From: Scandinavium lactucae
GTDB lineage: Bacteria; Pseudomonadota; Gammaproteobacteria; Enterobacterales; Enterobacteriaceae
Length of the DNA stretch: 64,000 nucleotides
Assembly (NCBI RefSeq): GCF_033843265.1
Contig: NZ_JAWXRD010000004.1
Location: 62,001-126,000, forward strand
Direction: 5' to 3'
Below the pieces are notes generated by a model that had not been told where the DNA came from, did not search any database, and saw only the letters and a list, made by a program, of their open reading frames with translations. A program made the position numbers and the translations under genes. Positions 51,606 through 59,578 of this stretch are shown in pieces; within the stretch, counting starts at the first letter, position 1; each line of letters opens with the position of its first letter.

Positions 51606-52925
51606 TTACGACTCCTGTTTTGCTAACGGGCTGGTTTCATTTTCGCTAACGACTTCCGCCGCGCGATACTGCTTGTCGAGAATGCGCATGAACGGCAGAT
51701 ACAGCATCGCGCCGATCAGCAGATTAAGGATTTGCATCACGCTGCCGGAGAGGTGTCCGGTGACGATAAAACCGCTCAGCACCGGCGGCAGCGTCCACGG
51801 GATAAACACTCCGGTAGTCACCGCCACCGCCCCGATTTTCATCGCCACATACTGAATCGTCACCAGCACCAGCGGCACGAGGTTGAACGGGATTAGCATG
51901 ATTGGGTTCATGATAACCGGCAGACCGAACAGCACCGGTTCGTTAATATTGAAAATTGAAGCCCCGGCCCCGAGGCGGGCCACTTCACGCATGTTTTTAC
52001 TGCGGGCGAAAATCAGCATCGCAATCACCAGCGACAGCGTAGCCCCCGCGCCGCCCATCCAGATCATGTCGAAAAACTGTTCGGTGATAATGTGCGGCGG
52101 GGTGACGCCTGACTGAATGGCGGCGATATTGTCGGTTTGGTTTTCCATCCACAGTGGACGAATAATGCCGTTGATCATGGAGCCGGAGTTAATCCCCACC
52201 GACCACAGGATAGTGATGCTGAACACCGTCATCAGCGCGCCGAAGTAAGAGGTGCCGTAGTGGCGCACCGGCGTGGCGACGACTTCATAAATGAACTGGT
52301 GAATGGTGTGGTAATGGGTATTTTCAAAACCGATGCGGATAGCCAGCACCAGGATCATCACCACCAGCGCCGGGATAAGCGCGGCGAAAGATTCCTGCAC
52401 CGCAGGCGGCACGCCGTCCGGCATCTTGATAACCAGCTTTTTGCGCTTCAGCCAGCAGAACAGCTCGGTCCACAACAGTGAACCAATCATCGCTACGAAC
52501 AGGCCTTTGCTGCCAATCCACTCCACGGGGATAACCGTGATGCCGCCGTTTTCCGCCACTTTGATAAACGGGGTGAGGATCAGGAAGCTCACCAGCGCCA
52601 GAATGCCGCAGGAGACCCGGTCTTCTTTATAGTGCTCTGCCAGACGATAGGCCACCAGGAAGCTGACGAACAGCGACATGGTCGAGAACACCGCGTTAAA
52701 CGGGATTTCGACGATGCTGCTCCAGCTGTCACCAAAGGTATGAGACATAAACTGCTGATAGCCCTGATTCGGGAACGATGAAATCACCAGCAGAATCGAC
52801 CCGACAATGATAAAAGGCATGAATGAAACATAGGCACCGCGAATGGCGCACAGATGGCGTTGCTGCGCGGCTTTCGCCGCCAGCGGCATCAGTTTGGCTT
52901 CTAAAAATCCCAGAACATTGTTCAT
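51606..52925 (-). CDS. PTS IIC component, lactose/cellobiose family (CelB-like)
   Basis: Inner-membrane permease domain of the lactose/cellobiose/chitobiose PTS family (439 aa). The family signature NINEPVLFGLPVIMNP is intact, with about ten hydrophobic segments. The start at 52925 (MNNVLGFLEAKLMPLA) follows GGAGATCACA; the longer frame up to 52982 would cross the promoter -10. No IIA or IIB gene is in the window, so it must use partners encoded elsewhere (for example chitobiose-type IIB/IIA). It is first in a three-gene operon with a glycosylasparaginase-like enzyme and an M17 peptidase, which hints at glyco-amino-acid uptake rather than cellobiose. Confidence 0.9.
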   Translation of the reverse strand: MNNVLGFLEAKLMPLAAKAAQQRHLCAIRGAYVSFMPFIIVGSILLVISSFPNQGYQQFMSHTFGDSWSSIVEIPFNAVFSTMSLFVSFLVAYRLAEHYKEDRVSCGILALVSFLILTPFIKVAENGGITVIPVEWIGSKGLFVAMIGSLLWTELFCWLKRKKLVIKMPDGVPPAVQESFAALIPALVVMILVLAIRIGFENTHYHTIHQFIYEVVATPVRHYGTSYFGALMTVFSITILWSVGINSGSMINGIIRPLWMENQTDNIAAIQSGVTPPHIITEQFFDMIWMGGAGATLSLVIAMLIFARSKNMREVARLGAGASIFNINEPVLFGLPVIMNPIMLIPFNLVPLVLVTIQYVAMKIGAVAVTTGVFIPWTLPPVLSGFIVTGHLSGSVMQILNLLIGAMLYLPFMRILDKQYRAAEVVSENETSPLAKQES

Positions 52926-52974
52926 TGTGATCTCCGCACGAGACTGACTGTTTGGTTGTGTGTTATGTATGCGG

Positions 52975-53017
52975 ATTATCAAGGAAAGGTGGCAGATGAA
53001 AGGTGAAACCGCTCACA
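52975..53017 (-). promoter_or_regulatory. Predicted class II CRP promoter of the PTS-asparaginase-peptidase operon
   Basis: On the minus strand TGTGA-GCGGTT-TCACC (53017-53002) matches 9 of 10 CRP core positions. A GATAAT -10 lies at 52980-52975. With a start near 52968 the CRP centre (53009.5) is at -41.5, the class II position. This is a strong prediction of cAMP-CRP activation. Confidence 0.7.
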
Positions 53018-53031
53018 ATGCCAGCGTGTTT

Positions 53032-53062
53032 ATCATGTAAATCTCACATGATTAGTTTGTGA
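53032..53062. promoter_or_regulatory. Overlapping inverted repeats in front of the divergent regulator
   Basis: ATCATGT-n7-ACATGAT (53032-53052) and TCACA-n9-TGTGA (53044-53062) overlap each other in the divergent gap. The second lies about 20 bases before the regulator's ATG, so these are candidate autoregulatory sites. Confidence 0.5.
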
Positions 53063-53080
53063 AAACCACAGGGGATGATG

Positions 53081-53911
53081 ATGGAAATTAAGCTGCACGC
53101 CAATGCCACCACCACGCCACGCGTGCGCCGCTATCTGCAACAGTCCGACAAGAGCGACCGAGAGCTGGCGAAAGAGTTGGGGATCTCGGTCACTACCGTT
53201 CGGCGCTGGCGTAACCGCGAGCAGGCGGCCGATCGGAGCACGACTCCGAATGTGATATACAAAGCGATGAGACCTGAGCAGGTGGCACTGGTAAATGCCC
53301 TGCGCGATACCCTTTATGCGCCGCTGGATGAACTGCTGTTTATGGTCAATGACGGGCTGGGTATTGCGGTGTCGCGTGCCACGCTGAACCGCTATCTGCA
53401 CCCTGTACATCAGCGCCCCAAAAGCCCAGCGCAGGGGAAAAAAGCGCTGAAGGCAGGTGCGGTGCCTGGGACCTTACAATTGCACTATCGGCGTTTATCG
53501 CTGGGGATGGATGACGGCGGCGATCGTCATTTGCTGTGGGCGCGGGAACCGATTAGCGGCTGGTGTCAGGCGCGGGTCTATTCCGGCATCTCGCTGGCAC
53601 TGGTCAAAAACTGGCTGAATGATACCCTGGCACGCTGTCCGGCTGAGATTCAATGTCTTGAGACTGAAAGGGTGAAGTGGCTGGAGATTGAGTTGCCGGG
53701 CATGACGACCACCCGTCTGCCGCCGCCGGATATTACGACCCTCGCTTTCAGCGAGCCATTGCCGACGCTTATCCCCGCAGCAACGGATGCTGATGCGCTG
53801 GTGCAACGGTTGTGTGAACTGTGGAATACCGGGAAAAAGCAGAAGAAACTGGGGGAGTGTACGCCGCAGGGTTTTCTACAAACCTACGCTGCGGCGTTAA
53901 GGTCTAGATGA
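53081..53911 (+). CDS. Transposase-derived DNA-binding protein, likely regulator
   Basis: 276-residue protein with no recognised E. coli ortholog. Two helix-turn-helix units are visible: DRELAKELGISVTTVRRWR (27-45) and a homeodomain-like unit about 62-107. The remainder aligns by eye with an IS481-like RNase H-fold transposase (PGTLQLHYRRL at 129-139, GGDRHLLWAREPISGW at 146-161). The first catalytic Asp is replaced by Y136, and the usual LTDNG is LETER (183-187), so it is probably catalytically dead. No terminal repeats are seen. Of three ATGs in a row, 53081 is preferred because CAGGGG sits six bases before it. Position and dyads suggest it regulates the divergent PTS operon. Confidence 0.65.
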   Translation: MEIKLHANATTTPRVRRYLQQSDKSDRELAKELGISVTTVRRWRNREQAADRSTTPNVIYKAMRPEQVALVNALRDTLYAPLDELLFMVNDGLGIAVSRATLNRYLHPVHQRPKSPAQGKKALKAGAVPGTLQLHYRRLSLGMDDGGDRHLLWAREPISGWCQARVYSGISLALVKNWLNDTLARCPAEIQCLETERVKWLEIELPGMTTTRLPPPDITTLAFSEPLPTLIPAATDADALVQRLCELWNTGKKQKKLGECTPQGFLQTYAAALRSR

Positions 53912-54260
53912 TTTCCAGCACCTGTTCCGGCGGGCGACCAATGCGCGCCTGACCGTCTTTCACCACAATCGGGCGTTCCATCAGCTTCGGATGGGCTACC
54001 ATCGCGGCAAGCAGCGCGTCTTCGCTCAGCGCGCCGTCAGCCAGATTCAGCTCTTTATACAGATCTTCTTTCTGGCGCATCAGCTCCCGGGCGCTGTCCA
54101 TGCCGAGCATTTTCAGCAGCGTTTTAAGCGTCTCCGCCGTTGTCGGGGTGTCGAGGTACAGCACCACGTCCGGCTCAACGCCGTTTTCTGTCAACAGCGC
54201 TAAGGTTTCGCGGCTCTTGGAGCAGCGTGGGTTGTGGTAAATCGTAACCGCATGACTCAT
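53904..54260 (-). CDS. yfgD: ArsC-family protein YfgD
   Basis: 118-residue member of the arsenate reductase (ArsC/Spx) thioredoxin-fold family (E. coli YfgD 119 aa). The catalytic-type cysteine is C13 in YHNPRCSKSRETL. Arsenate reduction is not demonstrated for YfgD, so the precise reaction is open. The last eight bases overlap the end of the convergent transposase-like gene. It is followed on the other side by bepA, nine bases upstream, so bepA-yfgD form an operon. Confidence 0.93.
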   Translation of the reverse strand: MSHAVTIYHNPRCSKSRETLALLTENGVEPDVVLYLDTPTTAETLKTLLKMLGMDSARELMRQKEDLYKELNLADGALSEDALLAAMVAHPKLMERPIVVKDGQARIGRPPEQVLEII

Positions 54261-54269
54261 CGGGGGTCC

Positions 54270-55733
54270 TTACATCTTGGTATAGGGTTTAAACGTCTCT
54301 TGCAACTGCCGGAACTGATCGATGCGTGCATCATACCGGGCCTGTTGCAGGCTGCCGAGTTTGACCTGCGAACTGGCGCTACTCAGCAGGGAGATCGCCT
54401 GATCGAGGCGGCCAACCAGCGCCATGTTTTCGGCACGCGCGGCGAGTTCCTGGTCACGATTGCCGAGCTTGCCTTCTGCCTGCGCCAGCAAATCCCAACC
54501 GTTCACGTCGTCTTTGTAGGTAAAGGTGTAGCGATTGAGCAGGGTAGCCGCTTCCGCCGCTCTGCCTGACTGCAGCAGGGCGTTGGCGAGGTTCAGCTGT
54601 AATACGGGACTGACGCGCAAATCTTTCGCTGCTTTCAGGCGATTGACCGCTTCATCGTTCTTATTCTGCCCCAGCGAAATGTCGGTGGCGAGGTCGAGAT
54701 ACCAGGCGTTCTGTGGATCGGCGGCCAGCAAAGGCTGCAACTGTTTAGTGGCTTCCGCATAGTTGCTGGACTCCATCGCCTGTAGAGCACGACCGTACTG
54801 GGCGGCATGTTGCTCGCGAATATTGCCTTTCGCCCAGGTATTGAGCAGATCGGTATCCAGCTGATTTTTCCCGCTGTTATACATGCCCAGCGTGCGTGCT
54901 TTGGCCATGTAGAAATCCTCCGAAGACTGCACCACCACCGGGCGCATCTGGTTGGCGCGGTTACGGGCATCGGACAGTCGGCTTTCCGGCAGGGGGTGGG
55001 TCAGCAGCATCTCTGGCGGTCTGGACGAATAGCGTGACTGGTCCATCAGCTTATCCATAAACTGCGGCATCGCTTGCGGATCGAACCCGGAACGTTGCAG
55101 CACTTGAATGCCGATGCGGTCAGCCTCTTCTTCGTTCTGACGGGTGAAGCTGATAAGCCCCTGTTGGGTGCCTGCCAGGGTGCCGGTCAGCGCCGCCATC
55201 CCGGCCTGTGGGCTGGCCATCGCCAGCAGAATAGAACCTAACGCGCCGACCCAGGTCAGGGGCGCGTTACGTTTCTGATCTTCCATCGCACGGGCAAGGT
55301 GGCGCTGGGTGACGTGTGAAATTTCGTGCGCCATGACCGACGCCAGCTGGCTTTCGCTATCGGCATAGCGGAACAGCGCCGAGTGCAGCACCACGTTTCC
55401 GCCGAAGAAGGCGAAGGCGTTAAGTTCGTCGTTATTAATCAAGAAGAAATGGAACGGGGTTCGTACTGAGTTAGCATGAGACACCAGGCGCATACCGAGG
55501 CCGTTGATGTATTGCACCAGCAGGGGATCGTTAATAAGCGGCGCACTGCCGCGCAGCTGACGCACATAAAAGTCGCCCATCTGCAACTCTTGTCCGATAG
55601 ACAAGGTGCTTCCTGCGGTGGTGCCCATATCCGGCAGCGAGTCTGCGGGGTCCGCCAAGGCGGGTAAGGCCGGGCCCAGGGTCAACGACGCGATGAGAGT
55701 CGCAACCAGCGTTTTTTTTAACTGCCTGAACAT
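54270..55733 (-). CDS. bepA: Beta-barrel assembly-enhancing protease BepA
   Basis: Periplasmic M48 metalloprotease and chaperone that promotes LptD maturation and removes stalled barrels. It has 487 aa, the E. coli length. A Sec signal peptide (cleavage likely after ALA-27) precedes the protease domain with HEISH (H136, E137, H140). The C-terminal TPR region (from about 310) contacts BAM. It is divergent from perM and precedes yfgD. Confidence 0.96.
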   Translation of the reverse strand: MFRQLKKTLVATLIASLTLGPALPALADPADSLPDMGTTAGSTLSIGQELQMGDFYVRQLRGSAPLINDPLLVQYINGLGMRLVSHANSVRTPFHFFLINNDELNAFAFFGGNVVLHSALFRYADSESQLASVMAHEISHVTQRHLARAMEDQKRNAPLTWVGALGSILLAMASPQAGMAALTGTLAGTQQGLISFTRQNEEEADRIGIQVLQRSGFDPQAMPQFMDKLMDQSRYSSRPPEMLLTHPLPESRLSDARNRANQMRPVVVQSSEDFYMAKARTLGMYNSGKNQLDTDLLNTWAKGNIREQHAAQYGRALQAMESSNYAEATKQLQPLLAADPQNAWYLDLATDISLGQNKNDEAVNRLKAAKDLRVSPVLQLNLANALLQSGRAAEAATLLNRYTFTYKDDVNGWDLLAQAEGKLGNRDQELAARAENMALVGRLDQAISLLSSASSQVKLGSLQQARYDARIDQFRQLQETFKPYTKM

Positions 55734-55955
55734 AACTCGGTCCTGTAAGTAGGGTGTGCCAGTTTGACCGACAACACGGCGTAACGTTCCACTGTCGGTT
55801 GCACTGGCAGTTTAGCTGGCTGTTGCACGCCTGGAAATACCCCTGCGTGACTTTTGCTTTCCGGTGCGATGGGGTTAAAAAGCGCAGGCAATTTTGTGAC
55901 ATTTCGATACAATTCACGCGGGCCTTTTGCCCGCAATTCAGGGAACGGTGTAGTT

Positions 55956-57023
55956 ATGCTCCAAATGTTAATGCAGTGGTATCGTCGTCGTTTCAGCGAC
56001 CCGGAAGCGATAGCGCTGCTGGTCATTTTAGTTGCCGGTTTCGGCATTCTGTTTTTCTTCAGTGGGTTGCTGGCTCCGCTTTTGGTGGCGATTGTTCTGG
56101 CCTACCTGCTCGAATGGCCTACCGTCCGGCTGGAGCGTATTGGCTGCTCGCGGCGCTGGGCCACCTCCATTGTTCTGATCTTTTTTGTCGGCATTCTGAT
56201 GCTAATGGCCTTTGTGGTGATGCCGGTGGCCTGGCAACAGGGCATCTATCTGATCCGCGATATGCCCGGGATGCTTAACAAGCTCTCTGATTTCGCCGCC
56301 ACATTGCCGCGTCGTTATCCGGCCCTGATGGATGCCGGGATTATTGACGCGATGGCGGAAAATCTGCGCACCCGTATGCTCGGCATGGGCGACTCGGTGG
56401 TGAAATACTCGTTGGCGTCGCTGGTTGGGCTGCTGACGCTGGCGGTCTATCTGGTGCTGGTACCGCTGATGGTGTTCTTCCTCGTTAAAGATAAAGAGCA
56501 GATGCTCAACGCGGTGCGCCGCGTGCTGCCGCGTAATCGCGGGCTGGCAGGGCAGGTATGGAAGGAGATGAACCAGCAAATCACCAACTACATTCGCGGC
56601 AAAGTGCTGGAGATGATTGTCGTCGGGGTTGCCACCTGGATTGGCTTCATCCTCTTTGGCCTCAATTACTCGCTGCTGTTGGCGGTGCTGGTGGGGCTGT
56701 CGGTATTAATCCCTTACATCGGCGCGTTCGTGGTCACTATTCCGGTTATTTGCGTGGCGCTGTTCCAGTTCGGGCTCGGCACCGAGTTCTGGAGCCTGTT
56801 CGCGGTGTACCTGATTATTCAGGGTCTTGACGGCAACTTGCTGGTGCCGGTGCTGTTCTCCGAAGCGGTGAACCTGCATCCGCTGGTGATCATTCTGTCG
56901 GTGGTCATTTTCGGCGGCCTGTGGGGATTCTGGGGCGTATTCTTCGCCATTCCGCTGGCGACGCTAATCAAAGCGGTGGTTCACGCCTGGCCGGATACCG
57001 TGGCGGTTGAGGATGCGAACTAA
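55956..57023 (+). CDS. perM: AI-2E family permease-like protein PerM
   Basis: Inner-membrane protein of the AI-2 exporter (AI-2E/TqsA) superfamily, 355 aa (E. coli 353), with about eight hydrophobic segments. The start at 55956 (MLQMLMQWYRRRFSDPEAIALL) matches E. coli PerM; longer readings include residues unlike the family. Substrate is uncertain. In E. coli it borders the hyf hydrogenase-4 operon; here a glycerate module follows 25 bases later and could be partly cotranscribed. Confidence 0.93.
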   Translation: MLQMLMQWYRRRFSDPEAIALLVILVAGFGILFFFSGLLAPLLVAIVLAYLLEWPTVRLERIGCSRRWATSIVLIFFVGILMLMAFVVMPVAWQQGIYLIRDMPGMLNKLSDFAATLPRRYPALMDAGIIDAMAENLRTRMLGMGDSVVKYSLASLVGLLTLAVYLVLVPLMVFFLVKDKEQMLNAVRRVLPRNRGLAGQVWKEMNQQITNYIRGKVLEMIVVGVATWIGFILFGLNYSLLLAVLVGLSVLIPYIGAFVVTIPVICVALFQFGLGTEFWSLFAVYLIIQGLDGNLLVPVLFSEAVNLHPLVIILSVVIFGGLWGFWGVFFAIPLATLIKAVVHAWPDTVAVEDAN

Positions 57024-57048
57024 ACGCTTCACGACTCACAGGGGCTGA

Positions 57049-58239
57049 GTGACAACGATGTTGAGAAGCCATTATTTAAAGGATTACACCGCGCAGCAGA
57101 TAGTCCAGCGCGCGATGCGCATCATCCCCTACTCGGTTAACGTGATGGATGAGCATGGGGTGATTATCGCCTCCGGCGAGCCCGCGCGTATTCAGCAGCG
57201 CCATGAAGGGGCGATTCTGGCGCTGAAAGAGAACCGGGTGGTCGAGATTGATTCGGCCACCGCCAATCAGCTGAAAGGCGTAAGGCCCGGAATCAATTTG
57301 CCGATCTCCTTTAACGGACAGTTGATTGGTGTGCTGGGCATTACCGGCGAGCCGGACAAAGTCAGGGCCTACGCCGAACTGGTGAAAATGGCCTCTGAGC
57401 TGATCATCGAGCACATGGCGCTTATCGAACAGAAACAGTGGGATAAGCGCTATCGTGAGGAGTTGATCAACAAGCTAATTCAGTTTGAAAACTCACCGGA
57501 ATCGCTACAGTCGATGGCGGCGTATCTGGGGATCGACCTGGCGCAGCCGCGGGTGGTGATGGTTATCGAACTGCGCCAGCCGGACAGAGAAGCACTGCGC
57601 AATCTGATCGACTATTTCGATACCCGCGCCCGCGATCATCTGGTGACCTTCACCGATTTCAATGAGCTGATTATCATCAAGCCGATCGTCCTGAAAAATG
57701 GCGAATGGGACGTCCGCCAGGAGATGAGCGCCCTGCAAAGCTTTAAATCCTGGGCGACCTCTTCGGGCTTTAGCCGGATTATTATTGGCGGCTATTTCCC
57801 CGGCGATACCGGGCTGCACCGCTCGTTACAGTCAGCCCGTGCCACCCAGGCGCTGGTCAAACGGCAGAAGCTCAAAAATCAGTATGTTTTCTATCACGAC
57901 CATGCGCTGCCTGCGCTGCTCGGCGGCGTGTCCGAGAGCTGGCAGGTGCAGGAACTGTCACGTCTGTGGCTGCATCTGGTGGCCAACGATCCCAAAGGCG
58001 TCCTGCAGCAGACCCTGCGGGCATGGTTTGAGCAGAACTGTGACCTTACTCAAACGGCGAAGGCGCTGCACATTCACGTCAATACCTTACGTTACCGTTT
58101 GCAGCGTTGTGAAGAGATTACCCGTATAAAAATCAACGAGTTGAAGAATATGCTCTGGCTGTATATCGGCATGGAGCTGCAATGTGAATCTGTCGGATCC
58201 CACAATTTACCCCCCTCATCGACGGCCAAAGTTCGTTAA
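57049..58239 (+). CDS. CdaR-family sugar-diacid/glycerate regulator
   Basis: Transcriptional regulator (396 aa) similar to CdaR. The N-terminal diacid-recognition domain (about 1-140) includes GVRPGINLPISFNGQLIGVLGITGEP. The C-terminal PucR-type HTH (about 320-380) shows DLTQTAKALHIHVNTLRYRLQRCEEITRI. The GTG at 57049 follows AGGGG by four bases; an ATG at 57058 is the alternative. It is directly upstream of a GntP-type permease and a glycerate kinase, which suggests it senses glycerate or a related acid and activates them. Confidence 0.88.
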   Translation: MTTMLRSHYLKDYTAQQIVQRAMRIIPYSVNVMDEHGVIIASGEPARIQQRHEGAILALKENRVVEIDSATANQLKGVRPGINLPISFNGQLIGVLGITGEPDKVRAYAELVKMASELIIEHMALIEQKQWDKRYREELINKLIQFENSPESLQSMAAYLGIDLAQPRVVMVIELRQPDREALRNLIDYFDTRARDHLVTFTDFNELIIIKPIVLKNGEWDVRQEMSALQSFKSWATSSGFSRIIIGGYFPGDTGLHRSLQSARATQALVKRQKLKNQYVFYHDHALPALLGGVSESWQVQELSRLWLHLVANDPKGVLQQTLRAWFEQNCDLTQTAKALHIHVNTLRYRLQRCEEITRIKINELKNMLWLYIGMELQCESVGSHNLPPSSTAKVR

Positions 58240-58304
58240 AAGCGCCAGGTAAACCGTCGACGATCGTTCGCATACTGCGCCTTCACAACATGGAGGCGCA
58301 ACGC

Positions 58305-59573
58305 ATGACGTCGATATCCGCATTAGGAGCCATTGCTGCACTGGTGGTGGCCATCGTTTTAATTCTGAGAAAGGTTTCTCCCGCTTACGGCATGATGGTC
58401 GGGGCGCTGGTCGGTGGCCTGGTGGGCGGTGCAGATTTGTTGCAAACCGTGACGCTAATGGTGACCGGGGCGCAGGGCATCACTAACGCCGTGCTGCGTA
58501 TTCTCGCGGCCGGGGTGCTGGCTGGCGTGCTAATTGAATCCGGCGCGGCGAATACCATTGCCGAAACGGTGGTGAAGAAGGTGGGCGAAACGCGGGCGCT
58601 GCTGGCGCTGGCGATTGCTACAATGTGCCTGACGGCAGTGGGTGTTTTTATCGACGTAGCGGTGATCACCGTGGCCCCGATTGCGCTGTCGATTGCCCGT
58701 CGGGCTTCGCTTTCAAAAACCGCCATTTTGCTGGCGATGGTCGGCGGCGGTAAAGCGGGGAACGTGATGTCGCCGAACCCGAACGCCATTGCCGCAGCCG
58801 ATAACTTCCACGTGCCGCTGACCTCGGTGATGTTGGCCGGGGTGATCCCGGGCCTGTTCGGGTTGGCGCTGGCCTATCTGCTGGCAAAACGGCTGAGCAA
58901 AAAAGGCAGCCCGGTCACCGAAGACGAAGTGATTTCCCACGGCGACACGCGCGCAAAACCGGGTTTCCTGGTCTCAATTAGTGCCCCGCTGGTGGCGATT
59001 GTACTGCTGTCGCTGCGCCCGATTGCCGGGATTGCTATCGATCCGCTGATTGCGCTGCCGCTCGGCGGGCTGATCGGGGCGTTGCTGATGGGACGCATTA
59101 AGCAAAGCAACCACTATATGACCGCCGGTCTGGCGCGTATGGCACCGGTGGCGATCATGCTGCTGGGCACCGGTACGCTGGCAGGGATCATCGCCAATTC
59201 GGAATTAAAGGATGTTCTGATTAATGGCCTGACGGCCTCGGGTTTACCGGCGTATCTGTTGGCACCGATTTCCGGGGCGATCATGTCGATGGCGACCGCC
59301 TCAACGACCGCAGGCACCGCCGTGGCATCGGGCGTGTTTGCGCCTACGCTGATTGAGCTGGGCGTTTCCGCTCTGGCTGGAGCGGCGATGATCCACGCGG
59401 GGGCCACGGTGCTCGACCATTTGCCGCACGGCAGCTTCTTCCACGCCACCGGGGGCAGCGTCAGCATGATCATCCGCGAACGTTTGAAACTGATGCCGTA
59501 TGAAACGCTGGTCGGTCTGGCGATTACGATTGTTTCTACCCTGATGTTTGGCGTCTTTGGACTTGCAGGATAA
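58305..59573 (+). CDS. GntP-family proton symporter, likely glycerate permease
   Basis: Inner-membrane carrier of the gluconate:H+ symporter (GntP) family, 422 aa, about twelve hydrophobic segments, with motifs GGGKAGNVMSPNPNAIAAADNF and LDHLPHGSFFHATGG. The ATG at 58305 is preferred to that at 58290, because the GGAGG in the earlier ATG GAG GCG serves as its ribosome site. It lies between a CdaR-type regulator and a glycerate kinase, so glycerate is the most likely substrate; gluconate-type acids remain possible. Confidence 0.88.
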   Translation: MTSISALGAIAALVVAIVLILRKVSPAYGMMVGALVGGLVGGADLLQTVTLMVTGAQGITNAVLRILAAGVLAGVLIESGAANTIAETVVKKVGETRALLALAIATMCLTAVGVFIDVAVITVAPIALSIARRASLSKTAILLAMVGGGKAGNVMSPNPNAIAAADNFHVPLTSVMLAGVIPGLFGLALAYLLAKRLSKKGSPVTEDEVISHGDTRAKPGFLVSISAPLVAIVLLSLRPIAGIAIDPLIALPLGGLIGALLMGRIKQSNHYMTAGLARMAPVAIMLLGTGTLAGIIANSELKDVLINGLTASGLPAYLLAPISGAIMSMATASTTAGTAVASGVFAPTLIELGVSALAGAAMIHAGATVLDHLPHGSFFHATGGSVSMIIRERLKLMPYETLVGLAITIVSTLMFGVFGLAG

Positions 59574-59578
59574 CCGTT

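Noticed and set aside
50641..51855. 404-codon plus-strand frame opposite the asparaginase-like gene
   Set aside because: Antisense to a tightly packed operon with good ribosome sites; translation is His/Arg-rich shadow sequence.
53075..53911. Complete insertion sequence carrying the transposase-like gene
   Set aside because: No terminal inverted repeats or target duplication were seen around it, the catalytic residues are lost, and the gene sits in a regulator-like divergent position.
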